Below are positions 54,361 to 63,557 of a stretch of DNA of 64,000 bases, one piece after another (the stretch's first letter is position 1; each line of letters opens with the position of its first letter). Where the stretch lies: assembly GCA_964486055.1 (NCBI GenBank), contig CAZALE010000004.1:1-64000 (forward strand). The letters run 5' to 3'. The position numbers and the translations under genes were made by a program. The stretch comes from J014 sp964486055. GTDB lineage: Bacteria > Acidobacteriota > Blastocatellia > Pyrinomonadales > Pyrinomonadaceae. A model generated the notes under the pieces. The model made no database searches, was not told where the DNA came from, and saw only the letters and a program-made list of their open reading frames with translations.

Positions 54361-57300
54361 ATGAGCGATAGAATCAAAAACGATAGGATTAACGTCAGCG
54401 AATATATAGCAGAACATTTTGGAGCCAATGCGAGTTACGTCGAGTCGTTGCTTACTCGCTATAAATCTGATCCCAATCTTGTAGATGAGACATGGCGTGA
54501 ATTTTTCTCAGACCTCCTACAAAAAGCATCACCGTTAGAAAATGGACAAGAAAACACTAAAATCGCCGAGCCGGAGACAGCTAACCTACAAAAACCCTTA
54601 GAGAGACAAACAGTATCGATAGCCCTTGGAGCTGATGTAGAAGTAAAACCAATAACAGGTGCAGCGAAAAAAATTGTCGAAAACATGGAACAAAGCCTAA
54701 CCGTGCCCACTGCAACAAGTTTTCGTACAATTCCAGTAAAGCTGCTCGAGGAAAATCGCCGCATAATCAATGAACATCTTCAAAATCAGGGGAGGGGCAA
54801 AGTGTCTTTTACACATATAATCGCCTACGCGATAGTAAGGGCTCTAAGGCATTATCCTCAGATGAATGCTGGCTACGCAGTTATAAATGGCTCCCCCTCG
54901 AGACTTGAGCATGAAAACGTTAATTTAGGCATCGCCGTTGATGTAGAGCGAAAAGATGGATCGAGAAACCTCCTAGTGCCGAATATAAAAGGTGCGGATA
55001 AAATGAATTTTGCCCAGTTTTTCGAGGCTTATAACCGACAAGTTGAGAGAGCTAGGAAAGGTCAACTCGAGATAGAAGATTTTCAAGGCACAACCATTAC
55101 TTTAACAAATCCCGGCACTATTGGCACTGTAGCTTCAAATCCACGCTTGATGGCTGGTCAAAGTGTCATAATCGCCACAGGGGCAATCGAGTACCCAGCA
55201 GAGTATCAGGCAATGACTTCAGCCGCACTTTCACAATTAGGCATAAGTAAGGTAATGACCATCACATCAACATATGACCACAGAATAATTCAGGGAGCCG
55301 AAAGCGGCTTATTCCTAGCTAAGATTCATGAGCTTCTCATAGGTAAGGAGAACTTCTATGAGGAAATCTTCCTTGACTTGGAAATCAAATTCCCCCCATT
55401 TCATTGGTCAGAAGATTACAATCCATCGCTTTTTGGAGCCGATCGTGTTCGCGAACAGATTGAAAAACAAGCCAATGTTTTGCAATTGATAAATGCTTAT
55501 AGAACACGTGGACATTTGCTAGCCGATATCGATCCGCTAAACATGACCTCTCATCATGCATCCGAACTTGAATTAGAAAACTTCGGCTTGACCATTTGGG
55601 ATTTAGATAGAGAGTTCATAACTGGCGGCCTACACGGAGAAAAAACAGCTACTCTCAGACGCATACTTGAAATACTAAGAAAAGCTTACTGTGGAAAAGT
55701 TGGCATCGAATATAGGCATATTCAGAGTAAGGAAGAAAAAGAGTGGATACGCAGACAAATTCGTGAGCACTTTGTTGACACACAACCATTGCCAACTGAG
55801 AAGAAAAAACAAATATTGCATAAACTCGTAGAGGCCGAACAATTCGAGCAATTTTTGCACCGAAAATATATTGGACAGAAACGTTTTTCGGTTGAAGGTT
55901 GTGAAACTATCATTCCGATGCTAGATCAACTCGTAGAATTAGCGGCTGAGCAGGGAGTACAAGAGATATTTATGGGAATGGCGCATCGTGGCAGGCTCAA
56001 TGTTCTCTGTAATATCGTTAACGAAGACATGATGGAAAGAATCCTGACGATGTTTGAAGGAACTGCACATCCTTACTTCCCTGCCGACGAAGGCGACGTT
56101 AAATATCATCAAGGCGCAGTAGGAAAGAGAATTACACAGACAGGAAAAGAGATAACAATAAGATTAGCTAGTAATCCATCTCACCTCGAATTCGTAAACC
56201 CTGTGGTAGAGGGAATGGCACGAGCCAGACAAGATGAAATTCGTAATGGCCAAGGAAAGTCTCGAGCTGAAGCTGTAGATCGCGTATTACCGGTTTTAAT
56301 GCATGGTGATGCAGCATTCGCTGGACAGGGAATAGTAATGGAGACCCTGCAGCTGGCCAACTTGAAAGGTTATACCACTGGCGGGACAATTCATATCGTT
56401 ATAAATAACCAAATAGGATTTACCACCTCACCAGAATCTGGACGCAGTTCTATCTACTCGACGGACGCTGCTCAAATGACTCAGATGCCAATATTTCACA
56501 TAAATGCTGACGACCCAGAGGCCGCTTATCGCGTTATCCAGATTGCATTAGCATACCGCCAAGAATTCAATAAAGATGTTACCCTTGACTTAGTCGGATT
56601 CCGTCGGCTTGGACACAATGAAGGAGACGAACCAACTTATACTCAACCCTTAATGTATGCCAAAGTAAAATCTCATCCCGGCGTTCAACATCTCTACGCC
56701 CAACAATTGATTCGTGAAGGTGTAATCACTCAAGACGAAGTCAATCAAATGATAGAAAACGTCATCAACAAATACGAGAATCGATTGAAGAAAGTCAAAC
56801 AAATTTTAGAGCAGAAGCCCGTAAAGACAGAAATCAAACCACCCGTCCAGGAAGAAGATGGTTCATATGTACTAGAAACCCCAATAACAAGAGATGTCCT
56901 CGAAACCGTAGGTAAAAAAATCTCAATTGTTCCAGAAGGATTCAATGTAAATCCAAAAATGGTTGGCCAACTAGCTAGACGTGCAAAGATGGTAGCCGGA
57001 GAAGTCCCTATGGACTGGGGATTTGCTGAAGCTATTGCCATAGGTTCGTTAGTCCTCGAAGGCTACGGTGTTAGGTTGAGCGGCCAAGACTCTGGACGAG
57101 GAACCTTCAGCCAACGCCATGCTTCCATGTATGACATTCAAACAGGTAAAAGATGGTCACCTTTGACGGAGTTAAGATCTGAAAAAAATCCAGCTGCACG
57201 TTTCTACGTTTTCGATAGCCCTCTCTCTGAAGCTGGTGTCCTCGGTTTTGAATATGGTTACTCGGTGATCGCAGAAAGAAGTCTGGTGATGTGGGAAGCA

Positions 57301-58080
57301 CAATTCGGAGACTTCTCCAATGGGGCTCAGGTTATAATAGACCAGTACATATCGTCCTCTGAAGATAAGTGGGGACAACGCTGTAGACTCACAATGTTAT
57401 TACCTCATGGCTACGAGGGTCAGGGACCCGAGCACAGTTCAGCTAGATTAGAAAGATATCTTCAACTCTGCGCAGAAAATAACATGCAAGTTTGTAATCC
57501 TACAACGCCAGCTCAATACTTCCACCTACTACGCCGACAAATGAAACAAAGCATCATACGCCCGCTGATAGTAATGACTCCAAAAAGTCTCCTACGATTA
57601 CCAGCCTCAACCTCAAAAATCGAAGAAATCTTAAATGGAGGCTTTCAACCCATATTAGACGATGCACGAATATCTAATAAATCCGAAGTTAAGCGAATTA
57701 TCTTGTGCTCTGGAAAGGTTTTTTATGATTTAGATGCCGCTCGCAACACGGCATCCGATCAGTCAATAGCAATCATTCGTCTCGAACAGTTCTATCCTTT
57801 CCCAAAAACCTCACTCAGACAACTCATTAATTCGTATCCAAACGCAGTCGAGTTAGCTTGGGTACAAGAAGAACCAAAAAACATGGGCGGCTGGACATTT
57901 GTCAAAGAAAGATTGGAAGAAATACTTCCAGAAGGCCTAGAACTCAGGTATATCGGACGCCCAGCCTCTGCCTCGCCAGCAACCGGCAGTTACGCAGTGC
58001 ATGAACTTGAACAAAAGAAATTGGTTTCAGAAGCTTTATCGCTTGAAGCTATAGAAAGCCTGCAAGCAAAAGTAGATTGA
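54361..58080 (+). CDS. kgd: Multifunctional 2-oxoglutarate dehydrogenase E1/succinyltransferase E2 (Kgd type)
   Basis: 1239 residues combining functions that are separate proteins in most bacteria. N-terminal segment about 10-50 (FGANASYVESLLTRYKSDP) matches the E1 N-terminus. An acyltransferase (E2) domain at about 85-340 has the active-site segment TYDHRIIQGAESG with His307. A thiamine-dependent E1 domain then runs from about 365 to the end, with FMGMAHRGRLNVL, LMHGDAAFAGQGIV, RRLGHNEGDEPTYTQP and LLPHGYEGQGPEHSSARLER. As in mycobacterial Kgd, there is no lipoyl domain, which must come from another protein. It converts 2-oxoglutarate to succinyl-CoA in the TCA cycle. AAAAGGAAAAA precedes the ATG. 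Confidence 0.95.
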   Translation: MSDRIKNDRINVSEYIAEHFGANASYVESLLTRYKSDPNLVDETWREFFSDLLQKASPLENGQENTKIAEPETANLQKPLERQTVSIALGADVEVKPITGAAKKIVENMEQSLTVPTATSFRTIPVKLLEENRRIINEHLQNQGRGKVSFTHIIAYAIVRALRHYPQMNAGYAVINGSPSRLEHENVNLGIAVDVERKDGSRNLLVPNIKGADKMNFAQFFEAYNRQVERARKGQLEIEDFQGTTITLTNPGTIGTVASNPRLMAGQSVIIATGAIEYPAEYQAMTSAALSQLGISKVMTITSTYDHRIIQGAESGLFLAKIHELLIGKENFYEEIFLDLEIKFPPFHWSEDYNPSLFGADRVREQIEKQANVLQLINAYRTRGHLLADIDPLNMTSHHASELELENFGLTIWDLDREFITGGLHGEKTATLRRILEILRKAYCGKVGIEYRHIQSKEEKEWIRRQIREHFVDTQPLPTEKKKQILHKLVEAEQFEQFLHRKYIGQKRFSVEGCETIIPMLDQLVELAAEQGVQEIFMGMAHRGRLNVLCNIVNEDMMERILTMFEGTAHPYFPADEGDVKYHQGAVGKRITQTGKEITIRLASNPSHLEFVNPVVEGMARARQDEIRNGQGKSRAEAVDRVLPVLMHGDAAFAGQGIVMETLQLANLKGYTTGGTIHIVINNQIGFTTSPESGRSSIYSTDAAQMTQMPIFHINADDPEAAYRVIQIALAYRQEFNKDVTLDLVGFRRLGHNEGDEPTYTQPLMYAKVKSHPGVQHLYAQQLIREGVITQDEVNQMIENVINKYENRLKKVKQILEQKPVKTEIKPPVQEEDGSYVLETPITRDVLETVGKKISIVPEGFNVNPKMVGQLARRAKMVAGEVPMDWGFAEAIAIGSLVLEGYGVRLSGQDSGRGTFSQRHASMYDIQTGKRWSPLTELRSEKNPAARFYVFDSPLSEAGVLGFEYGYSVIAERSLVMWEAQFGDFSNGAQVIIDQYISSSEDKWGQRCRLTMLLPHGYEGQGPEHSSARLERYLQLCAENNMQVCNPTTPAQYFHLLRRQMKQSIIRPLIVMTPKSLLRLPASTSKIEEILNGGFQPILDDARISNKSEVKRIILCSGKVFYDLDAARNTASDQSIAIIRLEQFYPFPKTSLRQLINSYPNAVELAWVQEEPKNMGGWTFVKERLEEILPEGLELRYIGRPASASPATGSYAVHELEQKKLVSEALSLEAIESLQAKVD

Positions 58081-58101
58081 AACGCAAGCTTACAAATTGC
58101 A

Positions 58102-58130
58102 TTCAATCATAGAACTAAAAACCGTAGAAT
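58102..58130 (+). promoter_or_regulatory. Putative promoter with very short leader
   Basis: TTCAAT (58102-58107), a 17-base spacer and TAGAAT (58125-58130), which ends 13 bases before the ATG at 58144. The predicted leader is about six bases, with no ribosome binding site. Confidence 0.35.
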
Positions 58131-58143
58131 TTAAGCCGACGAT

Positions 58144-59238
58144 ATGAAAAAAATCTTAGCGCTCTTAGTTTTAATCACGGGAGTTGCATGTCAGGTTAAG
58201 GAAAATCTGTCGCCTACAAACTTAGCCTATGCCTCCGAACAAATCAATGAAAAAAAACCACAAACTCTGATTACTATTGCCGCCGTCGGTGATATAATGC
58301 TCGGGTCTCCTTTTCCGAATGAATCGCGGATGCCACCCAATGACGGAGCCGACCTTCTCAAACCAGCACAGCCTATTCTGCAATCAGCCGACATAGCTTT
58401 TGGTAACTTAGAAGGTCCACTAGCGGATGGAGGTGTCTCCAGTAAATGTGGGACACGCAGAGTCAGATGCTTCGCTTTCCGCATGCCGACACGTTATGCT
58501 AGATACCTGAAGGAAGCTGGATTCGACGTCTTAAGTCTTGCTAATAATCATGCCGGAGATTTTGGTGACCAAGGTAGAGCCTCTACCCGCCAGACTCTAG
58601 ATCAGCTAGGGATAAAACATGCTGGTAGCGACGCCTCTCAATTTGCATCAACAATTCTCGAAGTCAAAGGAAAAAAAATAGGATTTATCGCGTTCGCACA
58701 TAATAACGTTTCACTAAACGTGAATGACCTAAAAACTGCTAGCCTCGCTGTAGCTAATCTGAAAAAATCAGTCGATATTTTAGTTGTTTCATTTCATGGA
58801 GGTGCTGAAGGAGCTGATCGTCAGCGAGTGCCTAAACAAACTGAGATATTTTTAGGTGAAGCCCGCGGTAATCTACCGTTATTTGCTAGAACCGTCATAG
58901 ATTCCGGTGCAGATTTAGTTTTAGGGCACGGGCCACATGTCCTGCGTGGTATGGAAATCTACAAGAAGCGTTTAATCGCATATTCATTGGGCAACTTTCT
59001 TACTTACGGCTGGTTTAAACTCGAGGGTCCAACCGCGGAGACGATGATACTAGAGGTTACCATTAATGAAAAAGGAGAGTTTGTAAAGGGAAAGATTCAT
59101 TCATTTCGACTTGAAGGAAGAGGCATACTGAAAGTTGACGAATCAAAATCAGCCATCAAAACTATTCGCTACCTTTCTGACCTGGATTTCAAGGATTCAG
59201 CCCTTAGAATTTCTGACGACGGAACAATTTTACCCTAA
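58144..59238 (+). CDS. CapA family metallophosphatase-like protein
   Basis: 364 residues. The signal sequence (KKILALLVLITGVACQVKE) contains a cysteine in a loose lipobox (GVAC), so it may be a lipoprotein. The PGA_cap/CapA domain shows the expected metal motifs: AAVGDIMLGS, FGNLEGPLADGG, LANNHAGDFGDQG, VSFHGGAEG, LGHGPHVLRG and LIAYSLGNFLTYG. CapA proteins take part in poly-gamma-glutamate synthesis or anchoring, but many solitary homologues have unknown roles. No capB or capC gene is near, so a poly-gamma-glutamate function is doubtful. Its 3' end overlaps cmk by 4 bases tail-to-tail. Confidence 0.88.
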   Translation: MKKILALLVLITGVACQVKENLSPTNLAYASEQINEKKPQTLITIAAVGDIMLGSPFPNESRMPPNDGADLLKPAQPILQSADIAFGNLEGPLADGGVSSKCGTRRVRCFAFRMPTRYARYLKEAGFDVLSLANNHAGDFGDQGRASTRQTLDQLGIKHAGSDASQFASTILEVKGKKIGFIAFAHNNVSLNVNDLKTASLAVANLKKSVDILVVSFHGGAEGADRQRVPKQTEIFLGEARGNLPLFARTVIDSGADLVLGHGPHVLRGMEIYKKRLIAYSLGNFLTYGWFKLEGPTAETMILEVTINEKGEFVKGKIHSFRLEGRGILKVDESKSAIKTIRYLSDLDFKDSALRISDDGTILP

Positions 59239-59912
59239 TTGGCTGCCTTGCGCCTTTGGCTTATAATATCCAAGAGTTGAGACAATACCTCTTCCAGATC
59301 CATTTCACTTGTGTCTATTACAAAAGCATTTTCGGGGATTTGCAGCGGAGAATCTAGACGAGAGGTATCACGTAAGTCTCTATCCTGGATTTCAGCTAAG
59401 GTTTCTTCATAGCTCGTCTGAGCACCTTTTTTGAGATTTTCCTCGTATCTTCTTCTAGCTCTAGCTTCTGGTTTAGCAGTGAGAAAAAATTTGAAGTCTG
59501 CATCAGGAAACACAACAGTTCCAATATCTCTTCCATCTAAAACACAGCCGTTTCTTGATTCCATCCCAATTTGTCTCTGCAGCTCAACTAAAATCCTTCT
59601 CACCTCGGGAATCGTAGAGACAATGGATGCCATTTTGCTAACCGATTCGTCTCTTATCTGTTCTGATACGTCCTCCCCATCTAGAAAGATCCTCAACTCG
59701 TCCCCCAAATCTTTAAATTCAATCGATAAATTCTTTGCTAGATTAATTATCGTTTTAGTATCTGCGGGGTCAATATTTGCTCTTAACACTGCTAAGCCAA
59801 CAGCACGATACATCGCTCCCGTATCTAAATAAGTCAGACCTAATTTCTTGGCCAAAATTTTACCTATCGTTGATTTACCTGCACCTGAAGGGCCATCAAT
59901 AGCTATTATCAT
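59235..59912 (-). CDS. cmk: Cytidylate kinase
   Basis: 225 residues. P-loop IAIDGPSGAGKSTIGKILA at the N-terminus, followed by GLTYLDTGAMYRAV, VLDGRDIGTVVFPDADFKFF and the lid region ARARRRYEENLKKG. It phosphorylates CMP and dCMP for nucleotide synthesis. Its start is 3 bases downstream of the threonine aldolase stop, in a three-gene minus-strand run. The rpsA gene, often downstream of cmk, is not here. Confidence 0.96.
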   Translation of the reverse strand: MIIAIDGPSGAGKSTIGKILAKKLGLTYLDTGAMYRAVGLAVLRANIDPADTKTIINLAKNLSIEFKDLGDELRIFLDGEDVSEQIRDESVSKMASIVSTIPEVRRILVELQRQIGMESRNGCVLDGRDIGTVVFPDADFKFFLTAKPEARARRRYEENLKKGAQTSYEETLAEIQDRDLRDTSRLDSPLQIPENAFVIDTSEMDLEEVLSQLLDIISQRRKAAN

Positions 59913-59915
59913 TTT

Positions 59916-60944
59916 TTAAAGAATTTCCTCCATGACTTTTAACGTCGTTTCGATGTCTTCCCGAGAGACATCATAATGAGTTACCATCCTTATAAAACTG
60001 CCAAAGGCAATGGCGAGAATTCCGCGATTTTTCAGGGTCTCACAAATTTCAAAAGCTGTTTTTCCAGTCTCAGACACGTCGAATATGACTATGTTTGTTT
60101 TAACTCGTTCTGGATTAATCTTAACACCCTTGATATTCGCGATGCCCTCGGCAAGCCGCCTCGCATTTTGATGATCGATGTAGAGTTTCTCTGGAGATTC
60201 CTCGAGCGCAACTAAACCAGCCGCAGCTAAGATGCCAACCTGTCTCATACCACCACCGAGACGCTTTCTCCAAATTCGCGCTTCTTCTATGAAGTCGCGT
60301 TTACCGAGCAGAATTGAACCAGCCGGTGCCCCTAAACCCTTAGATAAGCAAAATTGCACTGAATCAACAGATCTTGTTAACGCAGCGACTGTCTCACCTA
60401 ATGCCACTGCCGCATTGAATATTCTGGCCCCATCTAGATGGACTGGGATCCCTAAATCGTGAGCCTTCTTACAGATTTCATCTGTTTCATCTGCACTCAT
60501 TAAGCTTCCACCTCCAAAATTATGAGTGTTTTCGAGGCATATCAAACGCGTAGGACATGCGTAATAAGGTTGATTAACATGAATAGCTGAGGCTATCTCC
60601 TCCCATTTCAAAATCCTACCTTCATCTCTGGCTACAACAGCTCGCAACAGAACACCCGACACAACACTCGATGTCGCCATTTCATAATTCAAAATATGGC
60701 TTTTTTCTTCTACAACTACCTCATCCCCGGGACGTGTATGAAGTTTTATAGCTATTTGATTCCCCATGGAACCAGTAGGAACAAAAATTGCTGCTTCCTT
60801 ACTGAAAAGTTCCGCGGCTCGTTCTTGTAGCTTATTTACGGTTGGATCTTCACCAAAAACATCATCTCCAACCTCTGCCTCGGCTATTGCTTTTCTCATC
60901 GCAGGCGTGGGTTTCGTAACTGTATCACTTCTTAAGTCTATCAA
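59916..60944 (-). CDS. ltaE: Low-specificity L-threonine aldolase
   Basis: 342 residues, PLP-dependent fold type I. It starts with the family hallmark MIDLRSDTVTKPTPAMRKAI from a TTG codon at 60944. The PLP Lys is expected at Lys202 in SVQFCLSKGLGAPAGS, with substrate-binding HLDGARIFNAA upstream. It cleaves threonine or allo-threonine to glycine and acetaldehyde. Its start overlaps the stop of the upstream gamma-glutamylcyclotransferase-like gene by 4 bases, and it precedes cmk by 3 bases. Confidence 0.94.
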   Translation of the reverse strand: MIDLRSDTVTKPTPAMRKAIAEAEVGDDVFGEDPTVNKLQERAAELFSKEAAIFVPTGSMGNQIAIKLHTRPGDEVVVEEKSHILNYEMATSSVVSGVLLRAVVARDEGRILKWEEIASAIHVNQPYYACPTRLICLENTHNFGGGSLMSADETDEICKKAHDLGIPVHLDGARIFNAAVALGETVAALTRSVDSVQFCLSKGLGAPAGSILLGKRDFIEEARIWRKRLGGGMRQVGILAAAGLVALEESPEKLYIDHQNARRLAEGIANIKGVKINPERVKTNIVIFDVSETGKTAFEICETLKNRGILAIAFGSFIRMVTHYDVSREDIETTLKVMEEIL

Positions 60945-61384
60945 CGATAAATAACCTCCAGCATTCTATCTCGAACTCTCACATAATCCTTGTAGTTGCC
61001 GCTTTCTATAATTCGTAGATTCTGAGTATCGCCATTATATTCATAGATCCATACATCAAGCTCAGAATCTCCAATATGAGCTGTCGTGCAGCGCCTTAAA
61101 AAAAGACTATTACCCGGCTCTTTCAAATCAAAACCTTCGTAAGCATCTATAATTTCAAGACATGAGTGATCTTTTATGAAGAAAATCTCTCCGATTATCC
61201 TAGAGTCACCGGTTAGAACCGCAGCTGGAAAATAAATGCAATCGTATAGCGTGCCGAAAACGTATCCGATAGCAACAAATTCTAAATGCCTAGCGGCCTC
61301 CGATAGAAAGCTTAAATTGAAATCGCGCATTAAAGTCCCATAGAAAAAAATGTGGCTTATTTGAGGAAAACTCGGGTTTAGCAT
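60941..61384 (-). CDS. Gamma-glutamylcyclotransferase-like (AIG2/GGCT) family protein
   Basis: 147 residues. The N-terminal glycine-rich motif HIFFYGTLMRDFNL and the likely catalytic Glu in IIDAYEGFDLK fit the GGCT/AIG2 family. These proteins form 5-oxoproline from gamma-glutamyl amines or peptides, but many bacterial members have unproved substrates. It is the first gene of a three-gene minus-strand run with threonine aldolase and cmk. On the minus strand TATAAT lies 16 bases before the start codon, so the leader would be short. Confidence 0.8.
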   Translation of the reverse strand: MLNPSFPQISHIFFYGTLMRDFNLSFLSEAARHLEFVAIGYVFGTLYDCIYFPAAVLTGDSRIIGEIFFIKDHSCLEIIDAYEGFDLKEPGNSLFLRRCTTAHIGDSELDVWIYEYNGDTQNLRIIESGNYKDYVRVRDRMLEVIYR

Positions 61385-61603
61385 TTGCTATCTTGGTAAA
61401 ATTATAGCATACTTTAAAAATCTTGCTCTCAGAAGCCGCGGTTGGTTTCAGGGATGAAAAATAAGCGACGAGTTTCATCGCCGAGAGAAAAGCGTAAACG
61501 TTTGAGAAGCTGTCTATTAGACGGGAGAAAGGCGTCGCAAAGCTTTTTAAGCTTTCCTTCCCTCCTTTGCTTCAGTTATTTTTTTAGGAAAGTTAGAGTA
61601 AGT
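61385..61603 (+). promoter_or_regulatory. Structured leader of the RRM-protein gene
   Basis: About 219 bases between divergent genes. The part nearest the RRM gene includes complementary segments GCGACG (61467-61472) and CGTCGC (61533-61538) and the hairpin AAAGCTT-TTT-AAGCTTT (61539-61555). It may be a regulatory leader, as found before cold-shock and RNA-binding protein genes; no function is shown. Confidence 0.35.
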
Positions 61604-61894
61604 ATGAAACTGTATGTAGGTAATTTATCTTTTCGCGTAACAAGTGATGATTTGTTTGAACATTTTTCTCAAGTAGGAACGGTTGAATCAGCAAACGTGG
61701 TCCATGACAGAGAGACCGGAAGATCCCGAGGATTTGGCTTTGTAGAAATGCCATCTGAAGAAGAAGCAAAATCTGCTATAGCAAAATTCAATGGCCAAGA
61801 ATACGATGGTCGTCAAATGGTTGTTAGTGAGGCTCGTCCTCGCTCTGAAGGCTTTAATAACAGAGGTCGCAACAATCAAAGATATAGATGGTAA
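61604..61894 (+). CDS. Single-RRM RNA-binding protein
   Basis: 96 residues, one RNA-recognition motif with RNP2 LYVGNLSF (3-10) and RNP1 RSRGFGFV (40-47), followed by a short Arg/Asn/Gly-rich tail (NNRGRNNQRYRW). It resembles the small RRM proteins of cyanobacteria and other bacteria that respond to cold. I chose the ATG at 61604; the frame continues upstream to 61442 without a stop, but that part reads as basic low-complexity sequence and is probably leader. A hairpin terminator follows directly. It binds single-stranded RNA; targets unknown. Confidence 0.93.
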   Translation: MKLYVGNLSFRVTSDDLFEHFSQVGTVESANVVHDRETGRSRGFGFVEMPSEEEAKSAIAKFNGQEYDGRQMVVSEARPRSEGFNNRGRNNQRYRW

Positions 61895-61900
61895 ATAAAT

Positions 61901-61935
61901 AATAGCCTGTGCATAAACCGCACAGGCTATTTACT
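61901..61935 (+). terminator. Rho-independent terminator of the RRM-protein gene
   Basis: A perfect 12-bp stem, AATAGCCTGTGC pairing with GCACAGGCTATT, with a 7-base loop, starting 6 bases after the stop codon. The T tract is short. Confidence 0.8.
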
Positions 61936-62071
61936 ATGTCTGCCCTGAATCAATTTAAGTTCAAGCTTAGCGATTATATTTTTGTCTAAAAGAGCTACAT
62001 CTCCCCTCACTATACAGAATGATTAAGGTAGCTCGTTATAAATCATCAAGAGAGCATTTAGCTAGAGAAAA

Positions 62072-62932
62072 TTAAACCTCACCACGTTCTTTTTCTATCT
62101 CTGTTTCTAATTCAACCACCAATTTTCTGATGGTTGGTTGATCCAAAGGCTCGATTAATCTTAGCGCTTCGTCAAGAACTCTCAGTTGGTATTGTTTCCA
62201 ACCGGGTTTACCTGCTACATTTCCAAATTCACCCTCATAGTATGCTGCTCTCGGAGGACGCACTTTTTCAGTTACTTCACGATCTACAGATATGGTCATC
62301 GTAGGTATGCCACTTTGCTCAATTTTTCGCGCAACGATCCCGACGGTTTGATGACACAATTTTGAGGCGGGTATCAATAGTGCGGCTTGAACATTATAAC
62401 GGTGCAATCTTTCGGTGATTTTCGGAGCCAAATCCTCAGCTACTAATCTGGCATTAGGGATAAATCCACAAAAACTCCACCAGACCTCATTCAATCTGCC
62501 AATTACTGCATTTGCCTCATATTCAATAAGTCGATCAATCGGGATCTGGGCGTTTCTGTCTCTTTTGACGTACTGAGGATCGTAACCACGTGCGGCATAT
62601 GCTAAGTACTCAGCCTCTACCTCGCGCGGTATCTCACGAAAGCTCACGTCCCCATCCTTCGAAGTCAAATCAAATGGCTTTGTACCATCAATATAAGCTC
62701 CAGCAGAGGAAATCAACGCTAAATTCAGCATCGGTAATGCCCTACGCGCTGGAGTAAATGGGGCATATCGATTTTCAACGAATGGATATCCTTTTAAATC
62801 TTCGTTGAAATTCCACCTGGAAAAACGCGCCGACCATGAGTCAATATTCTCAATTAATTCTTCTCCGAATTCCAGCCTCTCTTCGATAGGTTCTTCCTTA
62901 AGACCTAATACCTCTCTTATGATATTTAACAT
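62072..62932 (-). CDS. GrdB/PrdB-like reductase-family protein without selenocysteine
   Basis: 286 residues resembling the glycine/sarcosine/betaine/proline reductase selenoprotein B family: RYAPFTPARRALPMLNLALI, FREIPREVEAEYL, DRNAQIPIDRLIEYEANAVI and LIPASKLCHQTVGIVARKIE. In selenoprotein members a UxxCH-type motif is expected at the last site; here position 190 is Ser (SKLCH), with Cys193 retained. No TGA codon interrupts the frame. The usual reductase partners (GrdA, GrdC, PrdA) are not nearby, so an amino-acid reductase role is doubtful. The upstream gene, 3 bases away, encodes a DUF4149-like membrane protein. Family assignment is from remembered motifs and is moderately sure. Confidence 0.7.
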   Translation of the reverse strand: MLNIIREVLGLKEEPIEERLEFGEELIENIDSWSARFSRWNFNEDLKGYPFVENRYAPFTPARRALPMLNLALISSAGAYIDGTKPFDLTSKDGDVSFREIPREVEAEYLAYAARGYDPQYVKRDRNAQIPIDRLIEYEANAVIGRLNEVWWSFCGFIPNARLVAEDLAPKITERLHRYNVQAALLIPASKLCHQTVGIVARKIEQSGIPTMTISVDREVTEKVRPPRAAYYEGEFGNVAGKPGWKQYQLRVLDEALRLIEPLDQPTIRKLVVELETEIEKERGEV

Positions 62933-62935
62933 AGT

Positions 62936-63439
62936 TCATTCATTAACCCTATGAGATCTTTTTATCACTAAAAAGTAAGCTATGAAAGCAGCAATCATCG
63001 CTACTGATAATAAACTTACCGAGTAACCATGTAATTCCATGTATGCCCTTCGCAATGGATCATCCTCTGCTAGTTCAGAAATAGGTTTCCCTGATTGCTG
63101 GCTCAAGGCTCGCATCCCAGTAACTATGACAAATTGTCCTAGTCCGCAGGCTAAAACCAGAATAGCCAGTAAAATTCTCTCAACCCAGATAATCCAACTT
63201 CTCTCAGCAGATAGAAAGGATAGTACTATTAAAGCAAGACCAATTATTAATCCTGAGTAGTTTATTACCTCTAAAGTTTTATTAACAACAGCTCCTGCCA
63301 TTTCACCAGAGGGCAAAACTGAAAATGCAATTTGCGCAACAGCAAGGCTAAAAAAAATCGCAGCCCCTAACCACAGGGATAATGATAACCCCTTGATACT
63401 TTCTCGCCAGAACTCCTTCATAAAACCCGATTCTGTCAT
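62936..63439 (-). CDS. DUF4149/TMEM205-like membrane protein
   Basis: 167 residues with four hydrophobic segments (about residues 17-39, 58-75, 85-106, 140-160). The first, LSLSLWLGAAIFFSLAVAQI, and the order of the four match DUF4149-type small integral membrane proteins. No catalytic motif is visible. It is 3 bases upstream of the GrdB-like gene, so the two are co-transcribed. Function unknown. Confidence 0.72.
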   Translation of the reverse strand: MTESGFMKEFWRESIKGLSLSLWLGAAIFFSLAVAQIAFSVLPSGEMAGAVVNKTLEVINYSGLIIGLALIVLSFLSAERSWIIWVERILLAILVLACGLGQFVIVTGMRALSQQSGKPISELAEDDPLRRAYMELHGYSVSLLSVAMIAAFIAYFLVIKRSHRVNE

Positions 63440-63557
63440 AAAATGAGGCTTTTAATCAAATCTCGAAGCTAAACTATTCAAAGACTTGCTTTTCTTTTTA
63501 AGCTTGGTGCATAATCTTTGTGCGAAATGTTCTAATATACCTCAAAACCCGCCTGAT

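Noticed and set aside
62072..62932. In-frame TGA coding for selenocysteine in the GrdB-like gene
   Set aside because: The frame is continuous and the expected position is a serine codon; I saw no SECIS-like hairpin there.
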